Assembly (NCBI RefSeq): GCF_900114705.1
Contig: NZ_FOTW01000016.1
Span: 1 to 64,000, forward strand
DNA from: Rugamonas rubra
GTDB taxonomy: Bacteria; Pseudomonadota; Gammaproteobacteria; Burkholderiales; Burkholderiaceae_D
Reading direction: 5' to 3'
Length of the DNA: 64,000 bases
This document shows, one piece after another, positions 45,131 through 63,422 of the stretch (the stretch's first letter is position 1; each line of letters starts with the position of its first letter). The position numbers and the translations under genes are program-made. The notes beneath the pieces were generated by a model. The model saw only the letters and a list, made by a program, of their open reading frames with translations, ran no database searches and was not told the origin of the DNA.

Positions 45131-46533
45131 TCAGGCCGCGCCGGCGTGGCCGCCATGGCCGGCCGGCGCCATCTGCCCGCGTTCCGTTGTTGCTGCCGGG
45201 CCGTCGCAGGCGTCCGGCAATTGCTCGACATGGCGCACCGCCGGCACGCACCATGCCGCCAAGGCCACCGCCGCCATCAGCAGCCCCAGCGTGATGAACA
45301 TCAGCCCGATGCCGCGTCCGGCGCCGGTGCCTATCCATCGTCCCAGCGAGTCGGCCAGCGCGCCGTCGCGCGCCAGCAGCGGCTCGAACAGCCGTTCGGC
45401 CAGCGGTCCGGCCAGCACGTAGCCGACCGGCATGGCCGACTCCGACAGCACGCGCTGGATGGCGAAGCAACGGCCCTGCAGCGCGGCCGGCACCTTGCTC
45501 TGCCACAGGCTGTCGTTGCAGGCGCCGATCACCGGCAGCATGGCGAACAGCGCGAAGCCGGCCGCCGTCACCAGCAGCATCGACGGCGCCAGCCCGTGCA
45601 GCGCCAGCGCCAGGCCGGCCAGCAGCGAACAACCGAGCACGCCGTGGATGCGCCGCGTCGGCCCGCCGCTGGCGGTCATCGCCAGGCCGCCCAGCAGCAG
45701 GCCGGCGCCGCCCAGTCCCATCTGCAAACCCAGCATGGCCGGGTCGGCGAAGGACAGCACCAGCGGCGTGATGGCGATGCTGGCGATACCGAACAGGAAG
45801 TTGTTGACGCCGAAGACCGACAACAGGCCGAGCAGGCCGCCGCGCGAGCGTACGTAGCGCCAGCCTTCGCCGGCCTCGCGCCACAGGCCGCCGCCCCCGG
45901 CCGGGTCGGCCGGGTCGGGCCCCTCGGCGCGTGGCGGGCGCGGCACCCGCGCCAGCGCCAGCGCGGCGGCGCCGGTCAGGAAGCTGGCGGCGTCGACCAG
46001 CAGCACGCCGTATAGGCTGATGCTGCTGACCAGCACCCCGGCCAGCAGCGGCCCGGCCACCTGCGCCACGGCGGCGCCGGTTTGCACCAGGCCGTTGACG
46101 CGGCTGAGCTGTTCGCGCGTGGCCAGCAGCGGAATGCTGGCCGAGTAGGCCGGCGCCAGGAAGGCGTTGGCCAGCGAGGACAGGCCGACGCCGGCGTAGA
46201 TGTGCCACAGCGCCAAGCGGTCGAAGGCCAGCAGCGCGGCCAGCGTCAGCATGCTGGCGGCCGACAGCAGCTCGCAGCCGAGCATGACGCGGCGCCGGTC
46301 CCAGCGGTCGACCAGGGCGCCGGCCAGCGGCGACACCAGCAGCGCCGGCACCGCCATGGCGACGAAGATCAACGCGAAGCGGGTGGTCGAGCCGGTGCTC
46401 TGCAGGACCCAGATGCCCAGCGCGAAGGCCGACAGGCGCGAGCCGACGCCGGACACCAGCTGGCCGAACCAGATCAGCAGGAAGTTGCGCAGGCCGGCCA
46501 GCTGCGCCAGCTTGGCCGGTTTGGCGGCGGCGC

Positions 46534-46537
<4 letters not shown>
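45131..46537 (-). CDS. MFS exporter (EntS-like)
   Basis: This 468-residue transporter has 12 predicted helices. It starts LAQLAGLRNFLLIWFGQLVS, with the motif-A-like loop GALVDRWDRRRVMLG after helix 2, as in the MFS_3/EntS exporter family that extrudes siderophores and peptides. The His/Gly-rich tail (QMAPAGHGGHAGAA) is not conserved. Its ATG overlaps the NRPS reductase-gene stop (ATGA), so it is almost certainly the exporter of the NRPS product. Confidence 0.88.
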
Positions 46538-51269
<4,732 letters not shown>

Positions 51270-51273
<4 letters not shown>

Positions 51274-54200
51274 GGTTGCTCCACGGCGCTGGCCAGCAGC
51301 GCGTCGATGTTGGCGTCGGAAAGGCCTTCGAGTTGGTCGAGCATGGCGGCCAGCGCGCCGTCGTCGACCTCGTCGAGGCGGCTGCGCAGCAGCAGTTCGG
51401 CGAAGGCCGCCACGGTGGGCGCCTCGAACAGGCTGCGCAGCGCCAGCTCGGCGCCCAGGGTCTGCTGCACGCGCATGATCAAGCGCGTCGCCAGCAGCGA
51501 ATGGCCGCCCAGCTTGAAGAAGTCGTCGTCGATGCCGACCCTTGGCAAGGCCAGCACCTCGGCCCACAGCGCGCACAGCGCCTCCTCGTCGGCGTTGCGC
51601 GGGGCGCGGTAGCCGGCGCCGTCCACGCTGGCGCCGTCCGGCTTGGGCAGGGCGCGGCGGTCGATTTTTCCGTTCGGCGTCAACGGCAGCTGGGCCAGCG
51701 CGACAAACGCCGACGGCAGCATGTATTCGGGCAGGCGGCCGGCGGCGTGGGCGCGCAGCGCGGCGGCCGGCGGCACGCTGGCGCCGGCGGCGGCGACCAG
51801 GTAGGCCACCAGGCGCTTGTCGCCGGGCTGGTCCTCGCGGCAGATCACCACCGCCTGGGCCAGCGCGGCGTGCTCCTGCAGCACCGCCTCGATCTCGCCT
51901 AGCTCGATGCGGTAGCCGCGCAGCTTGACCTGGTTGTCGATCCGGCCCAGCACCTCGATGCGGCCGTCGCGGCAGCGCCGCGCCAGGTCGCCGCTGCGGT
52001 ACAGCTTGGCCTCGGCGGCGGATGGATTGAACGGGTCGGCGACGAACTTCTCCGCCGTCAGTTCGGGCCGGCGCAGGTAGCCCAGCGCCACGCCGGCGCC
52101 GCCGATCAGCATTTCGCCCGGCACGCCGGCCGGTTGCAGCTGCATGTGCGCGTCGACCACGTAGACCTGGGTGTTGGCGATCGGCTGGCCGATGCTGATC
52201 GGCGCGGCGTCGGGCCCGACCTGTTCCACCGTCGACCAGATCGTCGTCTCGGTCGGACCGTACATGTTCCACAGCGCGCCGCAGCGCTCCAGCAGGCGGT
52301 CGGCAAGTTCGCGCGTCAGCGCCTCGCCGCCGCTCAGCGCGGTCAGGCCGGCGCGGCCGCGCCATCCCGCTTCGAGCAGCATGCGCCAGGTGGCCGGCGT
52401 GGCCTGCATGTAGCTGGCGCCGCTGCTGTCGATCAAGCGCGCCAGCGCGGCGCCGTCGGCGGCGGTGGCGCCGTCGGCGATCTCGACGCTGGCGCCCAGC
52501 GTCAGCGGCAGCAGCAGTTCGAGCACGGCGATGTCGAACGACAGCGTGGTGACGGCGCAGACCCGGTCGGCCGCCGTCATGCCCGGCCGCCGCGCCATCG
52601 AGGCGAGGAAGTTGACCACCGCGCGGTGCGGCAGCAGCACGCCCTTGGGCCGGCCGGTCGAACCGGAGGTGTAGATCACGTAGGCCGGCGCGTCGGCGTC
52701 CAGCGCGACGGCGGGCGCCTCGTCGGCGGCGCCAAGCCCGTCGAGCAGCAGGGTGGCGGGCGCCTGGGCCGGCAGCTGGCCCAGCAGCGCGCCCTCGGTG
52801 ACGACGACGCTGGCGGCCGAGTCCTCCAGCATGAAGGCCAGCCGCTCGGCCGGATAGGCCGGGTCGAGCGGCAAATAGGCGGCGCCGGCCTTGAGGATGC
52901 CCAGCAGCGCCACCAGCATCTCCGGCGCGCGGCGCACGAACAGGCCGGCCAGGTCGCCCGGGCCGACGCCGCGCGCGGTCAGCGCCCGGGCCAGCGCGTT
53001 GGCGCGGCCGTCGAGTTCGGCGTAGCTGACGCTGCGGCCGAGGTGGCGCACGGCGACGGCGTCCGGCGTGCGCGCCGCTTGGGCCTCGAACATGGCGTGC
53101 ACGCTGCCCTGCGGCGGCACCGGCTGGGCGCTGGCGTTCCAGTCGTGCAGCAGTTGGCGGCGCTCGTCCGGCGCCAGGATCTCCAGTTTGGACAGGGCCA
53201 GCTGCGGTGCCGCCACGGCCGAGCGCAGCAATTGGACCAGGTGGCCGGCGAAGGCGTCGATGGTGGTGCCGTCGAACAGGTCGGTGGCGTACTCCAGGTA
53301 CAGGCTCAGGCCGCCGTCCTCCTCGCCGGCGAACAAGGTCAGGTCGGCCCGCGCGGTGCCGGCGTCGAGCGCGCCGTGCTCGGTCGGCAGCAAGCTCAGG
53401 CCGTGCAGCTTGACCTCCTGCGGCGGGAAGTTTTGGAAGAACAGCATGGCCTGGAACAGCGGCGAGTGGCTCAGCGAGCGCTCCAGGTTCAGCTCCTCGA
53501 GCAGCCGCTCGACCGGCAGGTCCTGGTGCGAGTAGGCGCCCAGGGTGCCCTCCTTGACCCGGCCCAGCAGCTGGCGGAAGCTGGGGTCGCCCGACAGGTC
53601 GGTGCGCAGCGCCAACGTGTTGACGAAGAAGCCGACCAGCGGCTCCATCTCCTCGCGGCGGCGGTTGGCCACGCCGACGCCGACGATCTGGTCGTCCTGG
53701 CCGGAGTAGCGCGCCAGCAGCGCCTGGAAGGCGGCGGCCACCACCATGAACGGCGTGGCGCCCTCGTCGCGGCCGAGGCGCTTGATGTCCTCGTACTGGG
53801 CGGCGGCAATGCGGTGGCAGCGCGCGGCGCCGCGCTTGCTCTGCACCGCCGGGCGCGGCCGGTCGCCGGGCAGCTCGAGCACGGGCAGCTGGCCGGCCAG
53901 GCGCTCCTTCCAATAGTCGAGCTGGCGCGCCAGGGAGGCGCTGCCCTCGGCCAGCAGCTCGTTCTGCCACAGCGTGTAGTCGGCGTACTGGATCGGCAGC
54001 TCGGCCAGTGGCGATGGCCGGCCGGCCTGGAAGGCGTCGTACAGCGCGCACAGTTCGGCGAAGATGACGCCGTGCGACCAGCCGTCGAAGGCGATGTGGT
54101 GGGCGTTCAGCACGAACAGGTGCTGGCGCTCGTCGAGCCGGATCAGCACGGCGCGCAGCAGCGGGCCGCTGGCCAGATTGAACGGCCGGCGCGCCTCCTC

Positions 54201-54626
54201 GCGCGCCAGGCGCAGCGCCGCCGCGCGGCGCTGCTCGGCCGGCAGCGCGCCGACGTCGAGCCGCTCCAGCGTGAACGGCGCGGCCGCCAGCACGCGCTGG
54301 TGCGGCCCGGCCTCGTCCTGCACGATCACCGTGCGCAGCACCTCGTGGCGGGCGACGATCTCGCCCAGCGCCCGCTCCAGCACGGCGGCGCGCGCCTCGC
54401 CCTGCAGCCATATCGCGCTGGGCACGTTGTAGACCGGCGATTCCGGCTCCAGCTGGTCGAGGAACCACAGGCGCTGCTGGGCGAAGGAGAGCGGCAGGCG
54501 GGCCGGGCGCGCCCGGCGGCCGATGTCGTGGCGCACCGGCGGCGCGGCTTGTTTGCTCAACTGCTGCATCAGCAGGGCGCGTTTTTCCGGCGACAGGCCG
54601 GCCAGTCGTTGGTTCAGATCAGTCAT
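51270..54626 (-). CDS. NRPS module C-A-T, glycine-type pocket
   Basis: The protein has 1118 residues. The condensation domain (about 45-480) has HHIAFDGWS. The adenylation domain (about 500-1010) has YTSGSTGRPKG, MYGPTETTIW and NGKIDRRALP. The pocket reads D-I-L-Q-L-G-M-I-W-K, one residue from the glycine code D-I-L-Q-L-G-L-I-W-K that I recall, so glycine is predicted. The carrier domain has LGGHSLL (about 1055). No epimerase is present. The ATG at 54626 lies 97 bases after the first NRPS stop, and the stop overlaps the third NRPS gene by ATGA. Confidence 0.93.
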
Positions 54627-54693
54627 GATGTTTTCCAGTGTGGTTCGGTGGTGGTTGCTATCGGGGTAAGGGCGCGTGCGCCGCCCTCGGGTT

Positions 54694-54729
54694 TGCCGCC
54701 TACTGTGCCGCCTAATGTGCCGCCTAATG
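54694..54729. repeat. 12-bp tandem repeats at the end of the first NRPS gene
   Basis: TGCCGCCTACTG, TGCCGCCTAATG and TGCCGCCTAATG run across the stop codon (TAG, 54726-54724 on the minus strand). Each unit carries an in-frame TAG, so copy-number change would not extend the protein. Confidence 0.6.
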
Positions 54730-57700
54730 TGCTGCCGGTTTTGCCGGCTGCGGCGGCGGCTTGGCGGCGGCGGGTGGCCAAGCGTCGTCCAGGCGCTCGC
54801 TGGCCTGTTCGTCGCTGATATCCTCCAACTGGCGCAGCAGGTCGTCGAGCGCGGCGGGTTGGCAGCCGGCGCGCAGGATGGCGACGCGCGCCGCCATTTG
54901 GTTCAGCGTCGGCGCCTCGAACACGGCGTCGAGCGGAAACTCGATGCCGTAGTGCTGTTCGATGCGCGCCACCAGCCGTACCGCCAGCAAGGAGTGGCCG
55001 CCGAGGTCGAAGAAGTTGTCGGCGCCGGCCAGGCGTGGCTGGCGCAGCAGCGCGCGCCACAGTTCGGCCAGCTCCGCCTCCTCGGCGCTGAGCGCGACGG
55101 CGGGCGCCGTGGTGTCCGTCCGGCCCGCCGCCTGCTCCGATTGCGCCGCCAGGTCCGGTGGCGGCAGGGCGCGCCGATCCACCTTGCCGTTCGCCGTCAG
55201 GGGCAAGCGCGCCAGCCGCACCAGGGCGCTGGGCAGCATGTAGGCGGGCAGCGCCGCCTTCAGCGCCTGCCGCAGCGCGGCCGGGTCGAGCTCGGCGCCG
55301 TCGGCCGCGCTGACATAGCCGACCAGGCGGCGCTCGCCGGGACTGTCCTCGCGCAACAGCACCAGCGCCTCGCGCACGCCGGGCTGGGCCGCCAGCACCG
55401 CCTCGATCTCGCCCGGTTCGATGCGGAAGCCGCGCAGCTTCAACTGCTCGTCGTTGCGGCCGATGAACTCGAGGTTGCCGTCGGCGCGCCAGCGCCCCAG
55501 GTCGCCGCTGCGGTACATGCGGGCGCCCTCGACGGCGCTAAACGGATCGGCGACGAAGCGTTGCGCGCTCAGCGCCGGCTGGTTCAGGTAGCCGCGCGCC
55601 ACGCCGTCGCCGCCGATGCAGATCTCGCCGGTTACGCCGATGGGCACCGGCTGGCCCTCGCCGTCGAGCAGGTAGACGCTGGTGTTGCCGATCGGCCGGC
55701 CGATCGGGACGGCGCGCGCCTGCGCCGTCTCGGCGCCCAGCTCGCAGGTGGTGGCGAAGGTGGTGGTTTCGGTCGGGCCGTAGCAGTTGAGCAGATGGCG
55801 CGGCCGGCCGGCCTTGCCCAACACGCGGGCGGCGCGCTGCGGGTCGAGCACCTCGCCGCCGGTGAGCAGCCAGCGCAGGCGGGCGAAGGCCGGCTCGAGC
55901 GCATCGGCGTATTCGTGGAACAGGCCGGTGGTCAGAAACAGCGCGGTGGCGCCGCCGTCGAGCAGGGCGGCGTTGAGCGCCTGCGGCCGCAGCACCGTTT
56001 GCGCCGGCAGCACCAGCAGGCGGGCGCCGTTCAGCAGCGCGCCCCAGATCTCCCAGGTGGCGGCGTCGAAGGCCGGGTTGGCGCAGTGCGCCACGCAGTC
56101 GTCCGCCGCCAACGGCGCGTAGCCGCCGTTGAGCGCCAGCCGCAGCACGTTGCGGTGCTCGACCATCACGCCCTTCGGCGCGCCGGTCGAGCCGGAGGTG
56201 TACATCACGTAGGCCAGCTGGCGCGCGTGCAGGCCGAGGGCGGCGGCGTCCGGGTTGGTCTCCGGCCGCGCGGCGCCGCCGCGCTGGTCGCCGGCGGCGG
56301 CGCCGTGCTCGTCGAGCGGCAGCAGGGGGCAGTTGAACTTCGCGCTGTAGCTTGACAGTTCCACCGAGGACGCGGCCGCCGCCGCGCACAGCAGCGCGCG
56401 CGGCGCGGCGTCGGCCAGGATGTGGCGCAGACGGGCGGCGGGCGCGTCCGGCTCCAATGGCACATAGGCGGCGCCCGCCTTCAGCACGGCCAGCATGGCC
56501 ACCACCAGCGCACTGCCGCGCGACAGCAGCAGCACGACGCGGTCGTCCGCCGCCAGGCCGAGCGCCAGCAGGGCGTGGGCCAGGCGGTTGGCGCGCCGGT
56601 TCAACTCGGCGTAGCTGAGCCGTTCGGCGCCGCGGCACAGCGCCAGCGCGTCCGGCGTGGCGGCGGCCTGGCGTTCGAACTGCTGGTGGATCAGGCCGTC
56701 GCGCGGATACGGCGTGGCGCTGGCGCTGGCGTTGAAGTCGACCAGCAGTTGCCGCCGCGCCGCCGGCGCCAGCAGCGGCAGGCGGGCCAGCGGCAGCGTG
56801 TCGTCGTCGGCCATGGCGGCCAGCAGCACGCGCAGGCTGTCGGCCAGGCGCCGCGCGGTGGCGTTGTTGAACAGGTCGCTGGCGTACTCGATGTGGCCGC
56901 TGAGCCGGCGGCCGTCGTCGGCCAGCAGCAGCGACAGGTCGAAGTGGCTGGTGTTCTGCGGCAGGCTGGCTTCGCGCAGCGCCAGTTGCGGCAGCAGGTC
57001 GATCTGTTCGCCGCCCGTGTTGTCGAGCGCCAGGACGGTCTGGAACAGCGGTCCGTGGGCCATGCTGCGCGGTGGATTGAGCGCCTCGACCAGGTGGTCG
57101 AACGGCAGCTCCTGCTGCTCGTAGGCCGCCAGCGTGGTTGCGCGCACCCGCGCCAGCAGTTCGGCGACGCTCGGATCTCCCTGCAGGCGCAGGCGCAGCG
57201 CCAGCGTGTTGACGAAGAAGCCGATCAGCGCCTCCACTTCCGGCCGCTGGCGGTTGGCCACCGGCGTGCCGACGACGATGTCGTCGCCGCCGCTCAGGCG
57301 CGCCAGCAGGGAGGACCAGCCGGCCAGCAGCACCATGAACAAGGTGGCGCCGTGGCGCTGGCCGAGGCGGCGCAGCGCCGCGCTGGCGTCGGCCTCCAGC
57401 GCGAAGGCGACGCGGCCGCCGCGATAGCTCTGCCGCGCCGGCCGTGGCCGGTCGGTCGGCAGCGCCAGCAGCGCCGGCGCGCCCTCCAGGTGGGTGCGCC
57501 AGAACGCCAACTGCCGTTCCAGCGCGGCGCTTTGCGCCGGTTGGCGCTGCCAGGCGGCGTAGTCGGCGTACTGCAGCGCCAGCGGCGGCAGCGGGTCGGG
57601 CCGGCCCTGGCTGAAGGCGCCGTACAAGGCGCCCAGCTCGGCCTTGAGCACGCCCATCGACCAGCCGTCCGAGATGATGTGGTGTTGGATCAGCAGCAGT

Positions 57701-60021
57701 TCGTGCTCGTCCGGAGCCAGCCGCAGCAGCATCACCCGCAGCAGCGGGCCGGCGGCCAGGTCGAAGGGGCGGGCGATCTCGGCGGCGTACAGCGCGCCGC
57801 GCGCGGCGCCCTGCTCGTGCTCGTCGAGGTAGCTCAGGTCCTGCTCCAGCAGCGGCGGCACCTGGTCGGCCGGCGCGACGCGCTGCACCGGCGCGCCGTC
57901 TAGCATGGCGAAGCGGGTGCGCAGGCTGTCGTGGCGCTGCACGATGCGCGCCAGCGCGGCCTTCAACGCGTCCTCGTGCAACGCGCCGCTGAGCCGGTAG
58001 GCCACCGGCATGTGGTAGGCCTGGCCGGCGGCCGGGTCGAGCTGGTTGAGGAACCACAGGCGTTGCTGGGCATGCGACAAGGGCGCCGACTCGGCCGGCG
58101 CGCCGGACGTGCCGTCTGCGCCAAGTGCGGCGGCGCCCATCGGCACCCAGCGGGCCGGCGCGGCGCCGCTCAACTGGGCGGCCAGGGCGGCGACGGTCGG
58201 GTGTTCGAACAGCACGCGCGGCGCCAGCTCGACGTCGAACTGCTGGCGCAGCCGCGCCATCAGGCGCAGCGCCAGCAGCGAATGGCCGCCCAGCGCGAAG
58301 AAATTGTCGTGCCGGCCCACCTGCGGCAGCGCCAGCAGGTCCTGCCACAACAGTGCCAAGGCTTGTTCGCGGTCGCCCTGCGGCGCGCTGTAGTCGCCGT
58401 CGGCGGCGTCGGCGCGGGCCGGCGCCGGCAGCGCCTTGCGGTCGACCTTGCCGTTCGCGGTCAAGGGGAAGCGCGCCAGCACCAGCAAGGCGGCGGGCTG
58501 CATGTAGACCGGCAGCGCCTGTTTCAGCTCGGCGCGCACGGCGGCCACGTCGATTGGCGCGGCGTCGGCCTGCTGCGCCAGGTAGCCGACCAGGCGCTTG
58601 TCGCCGGGGCTGTCCTCGCGCAGCAGCACCAGCGCCTCGCGCACGCCGGCGCAGGCGGCCAGGCGCGCCTCGATCTCGCCCGGCTCGATGCGGAAGCCGC
58701 GCAGCTTGACTTGGAAGTCGTTGCGGCCGACGAATTCGATGTTGCCGTCGGCGCGCCATCGTCCCAGGTCGCCGCTGCGGTAGAGGCGGGCGTCGGCGTC
58801 GCCGCCGAACGGGTCGGCGATGAAGCGCTCGGCGCTCAGCTCGGGCCGGTTCAGGTAGCCGCGCGCGACACCGTCGCCGCCGATGCAGATCTCGCCGGTG
58901 GCGCCGAAGGGTAGCAGCGCGCCGTGCTCGTCGAGGATGCGCACCTGGGTGTTGCCGATCGGCCGGCCGATGGGGATGGCGCCGGCTTGCGCGGCGGCGG
59001 CGTCGACCTCGAAGGTGGTGGCGAAGGTGGTGGTCTCGGTCGGGCCGTAGCCGTTGAGCAGATGGCGCGGCCGGCCGGCCTTGGCCAGCACGGCGGCCAG
59101 GCGCTTCGGATCGAGCACGTCGCCGCCGGCCAGCAGCCAGGTCAGGCGGCCGAAGGCGGGCGCCAGCGCGTCGGCGTATTCGTGGAACAGGCCGGCCGTC
59201 AGCCACAGTGCGGTGGCGCCGCCGGCGAGCAGCGCGTCGTTGAACGCCTGCGGCCGCAGCACCGTGCCCGGCGCCAGCACCAACAGGCGGGCGCCGTTCA
59301 GCAGCGCGCCCCAGATCTCCCAGGTGGCGGCGTCGAAGGCCGGGTTGGCGCAATGGGCCACACAGTCGCGCTCGTCGAGCGGGGCGAAACCGCTGTTGAG
59401 CGCCAGGCGCAGCACGCTGCGGTGCTCGATCATCACGCCCTTCGGCGCGCCGGTCGAGCCGGAGGTGTACATGACGTAGGCCAGGTGGCGCGCCTGCAGT
59501 CCGCTGGCGGCCGGGTCGGGATCGTGCTCGGGCTGGCGCGCCAGGCGCTCGCCGTCGCGCGCCAGCTCGACCAGCGCCGCGCCGCAGTCCAGGCCGGCGA
59601 CGGCGCTGGCGCTGGCGCACAGCAGCACCTGCGGCGTGGCGTCGGCCAGGATCTCGGCCAGCCGCGCCGGCGGGGTGGCCGGATCGAGCGGCAGATAGGC
59701 GCCGCCGGCCTTCAGCACCGCCAAGCTGGCGACCACCATGGCGATGCCGCGCTCGAGCAGCAGGGCGACGCGGCGGTCCGGCCCCACGCCCAGTTCGAGC
59801 AGCAGATGGGCCAGGCGGTTGGCGCGGCGGTTCAACTCGGCATAGCTGAGTTGTTCCGACAGATCGTCCAGCGCGATGCGCTCGGGCGCGGCGGCGGCAA
59901 TCCGCTCGAAGATCTGCTGGATCACGGCCGCGCGGGGATAGTCGCGTGCCGTGTCGTTGAAGTGGACCGGCACCGGCTCGCCGGGGGTGGGAGTATCCAA
60001 AACCGAGTTGCTATTGACCAT
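54724..60021 (-). CDS. NRPS initiation protein A-T-C-A-T
   Basis: The protein has 1765 residues from ATG 60021. It starts directly with an adenylation domain (about 30-530; [11 protein letters not shown], pocket D-A-W-W-L-G-G-T-F-K, valine-like), then a carrier (LGGHSLL, near 575), a condensation domain (about 640-1080; HHIISDGWS), a second adenylation domain (pocket D-A-W-F-L-G-C-T-F-K, branched aliphatic-like) and a second carrier (LGGHSLL). With no starter condensation or acyl-ligase domain, the peptide should keep a free N-terminal amine. The two A domains share long near-identical DNA. Frame continues upstream to 60174, but that stretch is AT-rich and not protein-like. Confidence 0.92.
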   Translation of the reverse strand: MVNSNSVLDTPTPGEPVPVHFNDTARDYPRAAVIQQIFERIAAAAPERIALDDLSEQLSYAELNRRANRLAHLLLELGVGPDRRVALLLERGIAMVVASLAVLKAGGAYLPLDPATPPARLAEILADATPQVLLCASASAVAGLDCGAALVELARDGERLARQPEHDPDPAASGLQARHLAYVMYTSGSTGAPKGVMIEHRSVLRLALNSGFAPLDERDCVAHCANPAFDAATWEIWGALLNGARLLVLAPGTVLRPQAFNDALLAGGATALWLTAGLFHEYADALAPAFGRLTWLLAGGDVLDPKRLAAVLAKAGRPRHLLNGYGPTETTTFATTFEVDAAAAQAGAIPIGRPIGNTQVRILDEHGALLPFGATGEICIGGDGVARGYLNRPELSAERFIADPFGGDADARLYRSGDLGRWRADGNIEFVGRNDFQVKLRGFRIEPGEIEARLAACAGVREALVLLREDSPGDKRLVGYLAQQADAAPIDVAAVRAELKQALPVYMQPAALLVLARFPLTANGKVDRKALPAPARADAADGDYSAPQGDREQALALLWQDLLALPQVGRHDNFFALGGHSLLALRLMARLRQQFDVELAPRVLFEHPTVAALAAQLSGAAPARWVPMGAAALGADGTSGAPAESAPLSHAQQRLWFLNQLDPAAGQAYHMPVAYRLSGALHEDALKAALARIVQRHDSLRTRFAMLDGAPVQRVAPADQVPPLLEQDLSYLDEHEQGAARGALYAAEIARPFDLAAGPLLRVMLLRLAPDEHELLLIQHHIISDGWSMGVLKAELGALYGAFSQGRPDPLPPLALQYADYAAWQRQPAQSAALERQLAFWRTHLEGAPALLALPTDRPRPARQSYRGGRVAFALEADASAALRRLGQRHGATLFMVLLAGWSSLLARLSGGDDIVVGTPVANRQRPEVEALIGFFVNTLALRLRLQGDPSVAELLARVRATTLAAYEQQELPFDHLVEALNPPRSMAHGPLFQTVLALDNTGGEQIDLLPQLALREASLPQNTSHFDLSLLLADDGRRLSGHIEYASDLFNNATARRLADSLRVLLAAMADDDTLPLARLPLLAPAARRQLLVDFNASASATPYPRDGLIHQQFERQAAATPDALALCRGAERLSYAELNRRANRLAHALLALGLAADDRVVLLLSRGSALVVAMLAVLKAGAAYVPLEPDAPAARLRHILADAAPRALLCAAAAASSVELSSYSAKFNCPLLPLDEHGAAAGDQRGGAARPETNPDAAALGLHARQLAYVMYTSGSTGAPKGVMVEHRNVLRLALNGGYAPLAADDCVAHCANPAFDAATWEIWGALLNGARLLVLPAQTVLRPQALNAALLDGGATALFLTTGLFHEYADALEPAFARLRWLLTGGEVLDPQRAARVLGKAGRPRHLLNCYGPTETTTFATTCELGAETAQARAVPIGRPIGNTSVYLLDGEGQPVPIGVTGEICIGGDGVARGYLNQPALSAQRFVADPFSAVEGARMYRSGDLGRWRADGNLEFIGRNDEQLKLRGFRIEPGEIEAVLAAQPGVREALVLLREDSPGERRLVGYVSAADGAELDPAALRQALKAALPAYMLPSALVRLARLPLTANGKVDRRALPPPDLAAQSEQAAGRTDTTAPAVALSAEEAELAELWRALLRQPRLAGADNFFDLGGHSLLAVRLVARIEQHYGIEFPLDAVFEAPTLNQMAARVAILRAGCQPAALDDLLRQLEDISDEQASERLDDAWPPAAAKPPPQPAKPAAH
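56017..56085. repeat. 69-bp direct repeat, copy in A2
   Basis: This stretch is identical to 59284-59352. Both encode the [19 protein letters not shown] core of the two adenylation domains. Identity over this length at DNA level suggests recent duplication or gene conversion. Confidence 0.8.
59284..59352. repeat. 69-bp direct repeat, copy in A1
   Basis: Partner of 56017-56085; perfect over 69 bases and embedded in a longer region of high similarity. Confidence 0.8.
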
Positions 60022-60081
60022 GTCGGGACGTCGCAAAAAGTGTTGAGAAATGGATGGTGGTAACCATCGTTCAGGCCAGCA

Positions 60082-60099
60082 ATCAAACTGATAGTTGAT
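60082..60099. promoter_or_regulatory. Dyad in the NRPS leader
   Basis: ATCAA and TTGAT arms are separated by 8 bases, 60-80 bases upstream of the first NRPS start codon. The order is the reverse of an FNR box, so it is a candidate operator of another type. Confidence 0.3.
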
Positions 60100-60116
60100 G
60101 CATATTTGCCAACGGA

Positions 60117-60125
60117 AATATAGCA
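60117..60125 (-). promoter_or_regulatory. Candidate extended -10 promoter of the NRPS operon
   Basis: On the minus strand TGC-TATATT matches an extended -10 element, about 95 bases upstream of the first NRPS ATG. No good -35 at 17 bases is seen; TTGCTA at 19 bases is possible. Confidence 0.35.
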
Positions 60126-60513
60126 CCGTTGTGACAATTTTTAGCAAAAATGTTCTTTTGTCACTTTGAACCAACAGATAATTTTGCCTGTCAAATTGTG
60201 GTATTACGCGGGCGGTTTATAGTGCGCATATGGCTCCGTTAGCCGACGTTAACTTACGTTATGAAAGTTTTGCCGGAAAACTGTTTGACTTGCTTGATGC
60301 GAGTGCTAGCGTCGGCAATTCGGAAATTTAACAATATGTCAAAATAAAGACACAAAAAATTTACCGAAAACACGATTCTTGTTTTACATTTTTGGTGCGG
60401 TGCGGAAATGTACCTGGGGCAAATATCTATGCTGAAAAGATAAGTGTTTTGGCTGCCGTGGCGAGGCGGATTTTTGCCGCCGAAGAGGGCGTCGGCAGGC
60501 CGTTTTGCGGCGC
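60126..60513. other. AT-rich regulatory interval between the NRPS operon and lysR
   Basis: No convincing gene is seen. The AT-rich sequence (especially 60130-60420) contrasts with the flanking GC-rich genes and is probably the promoter and regulatory zone of the 28-kb operon. Candidate H-NS/MvaT-type silencer DNA could lie here; this is inference from base composition. Confidence 0.45.
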
Positions 60514-60539
60514 AAAAAAAGGCGGCACATGGCCGCCTT
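60514..60539 (-). terminator. Intrinsic terminator of the lysR gene
   Basis: On the minus strand a perfect 8-bp stem (AAGGCGGC with GCCGCCTT) and a 5-base loop are followed by a run of seven T (60520-60514), 24 bases after the lysR stop. Confidence 0.85.
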
Positions 60540-60562
60540 CGGGGAGGGGTGGGAGTGTCGTG

Positions 60563-61471
60563 CTAGCGGCTTAACCAGTAGTCCGGCCGCGCGTAAATCT
60601 CTTTGAGCATGTCGATGAAGAAGCGCACCTTGGCCGGCAAATGGCGCTGCTGCGGATACACCGCCACGATGTCGTACTGCGGCAGGGCGAAGTCGTCCAG
60701 CACCGTGATCAATTCGCCCGAGGCCAACTGCGACTCGATCTCCCACGACGAACGCCAGGCCAGGCCCAGTCCTTCGGTGGCCCAGCGGTGCAGCAGCTCG
60801 CCGTCGTTGCAGTTCAAATTGCCGTCGGCGCGCATGGTCACCTGCTTGCCGTTCTCCTGGAAGTACCAGCCGCGCTGCTGGCCGCCCTGCAGGTTGAAGG
60901 CCAGGCAGTTGTGCTGCGCCAGGTCGTCCAGCGTGCGCGGGATGCCGTTGCGCTCGAAGTAGTCCGGCGTGCCGCACACCACGCGGCGGTTGCTAGCCAG
61001 TTTGACGGCGACAAAGCTGGGGTCGATGACGCCGCCGATGCGGATGCCGACGTCGTAGCCGTCGCGCACCAGGTCGACCACGCGGTCGGTCAGGTTGAAG
61101 GAGATCTGCACGTCGGGATGGGCGCGCACGAAACCGGCGGCGTGCGGCGCCACGTGCTTGCGGCCGAAGGCGGCCGGCGCCGACACGGTGAGGTGGCCGG
61201 TGGCGCGGTGGCGGCCCTCGGAGACCATGCGGTCGGCGTGGCCCAGGTCGGCCAACAGCTTGCGGCAGTGGTCGAGGTAGAGCATGCCCTGTTCGGTCAG
61301 GGTCAGGTGCCGCGTGGTGCGGTGCATCAGCTTGACGCCGAGGCGTTTTTCCAGCGCGTCGATGCGCCGGCCCAGCATCACCGGGGTGATGTGCTGGCCC
61401 AGCGCGGCCTTCACCAGGCTGCCCTTTTCGGCCACGTCAACGAAGGCCTCGATTTGGGTGAGTTTGTCCAT
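60563..61471 (-). CDS. LysR-family transcriptional regulator
   Basis: The 302-residue protein has an N-terminal winged helix (KLTQIEAFVDVAEKGSLVKA, then LGRRIDALEKRLGVKLMHRT) and a periplasmic-binding-like effector domain (HLTVSAPAAFGRKHVAPHAA...). It diverges from gcl-hyi across 131 bases that contain a perfect 25-bp palindrome, so it is the likely regulator of glyoxylate metabolism here. The effector may be glyoxylate, hydroxypyruvate or tartronate semialdehyde, but this is not shown by sequence. It has its own terminator. Confidence 0.92.
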   Translation of the reverse strand: MDKLTQIEAFVDVAEKGSLVKAALGQHITPVMLGRRIDALEKRLGVKLMHRTTRHLTLTEQGMLYLDHCRKLLADLGHADRMVSEGRHRATGHLTVSAPAAFGRKHVAPHAAGFVRAHPDVQISFNLTDRVVDLVRDGYDVGIRIGGVIDPSFVAVKLASNRRVVCGTPDYFERNGIPRTLDDLAQHNCLAFNLQGGQQRGWYFQENGKQVTMRADGNLNCNDGELLHRWATEGLGLAWRSSWEIESQLASGELITVLDDFALPQYDIVAVYPQQRHLPAKVRFFIDMLKEIYARPDYWLSR

Positions 61472-61489
61472 GGCCCATTATTCCACAAG

Positions 61490-61514
61490 TATTCGATACT
61501 AGGAGTATCGAATA
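61490..61514. promoter_or_regulatory. 25-bp perfect palindrome in the lysR-gcl promoter region
   Basis: Arms TATTCGATACT and AGTATCGAATA flank AGG. It contains ATAC-N5-GTAT, compatible with a LysR T-N11-A operator. It lies 19 bases upstream of the lysR start and about 90 bases upstream of gcl. Confidence 0.75.
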
Positions 61515-61602
61515 AAGCGAGGTTTTGTCTTCTTATCACGGCCGCCCTTTGCCGCTACGATGCTCCTCATCAGTTCAAACATCATAGCCCAGGGAGACCA
61601 GC

Positions 61603-63378
<1,776 letters not shown>

Positions 63379-63422
63379 GCCCAAATCCGCACCCGAACCG
63401 AATTGACACGAAAGGAAGCGAC

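Noticed and set aside
60082..60099. FNR box upstream of the NRPS operon
   Set aside because: Arms are in the reverse order (ATCAA then TTGAT) with an 8-base spacer, which does not fit the FNR consensus.
54724..60174. A longer start for the first NRPS protein at 60174
   Set aside because: The extra 51 residues are encoded by AT-rich promoter-like DNA and do not resemble an NRPS N-terminus. ATG 60021 starts just before the A domain.
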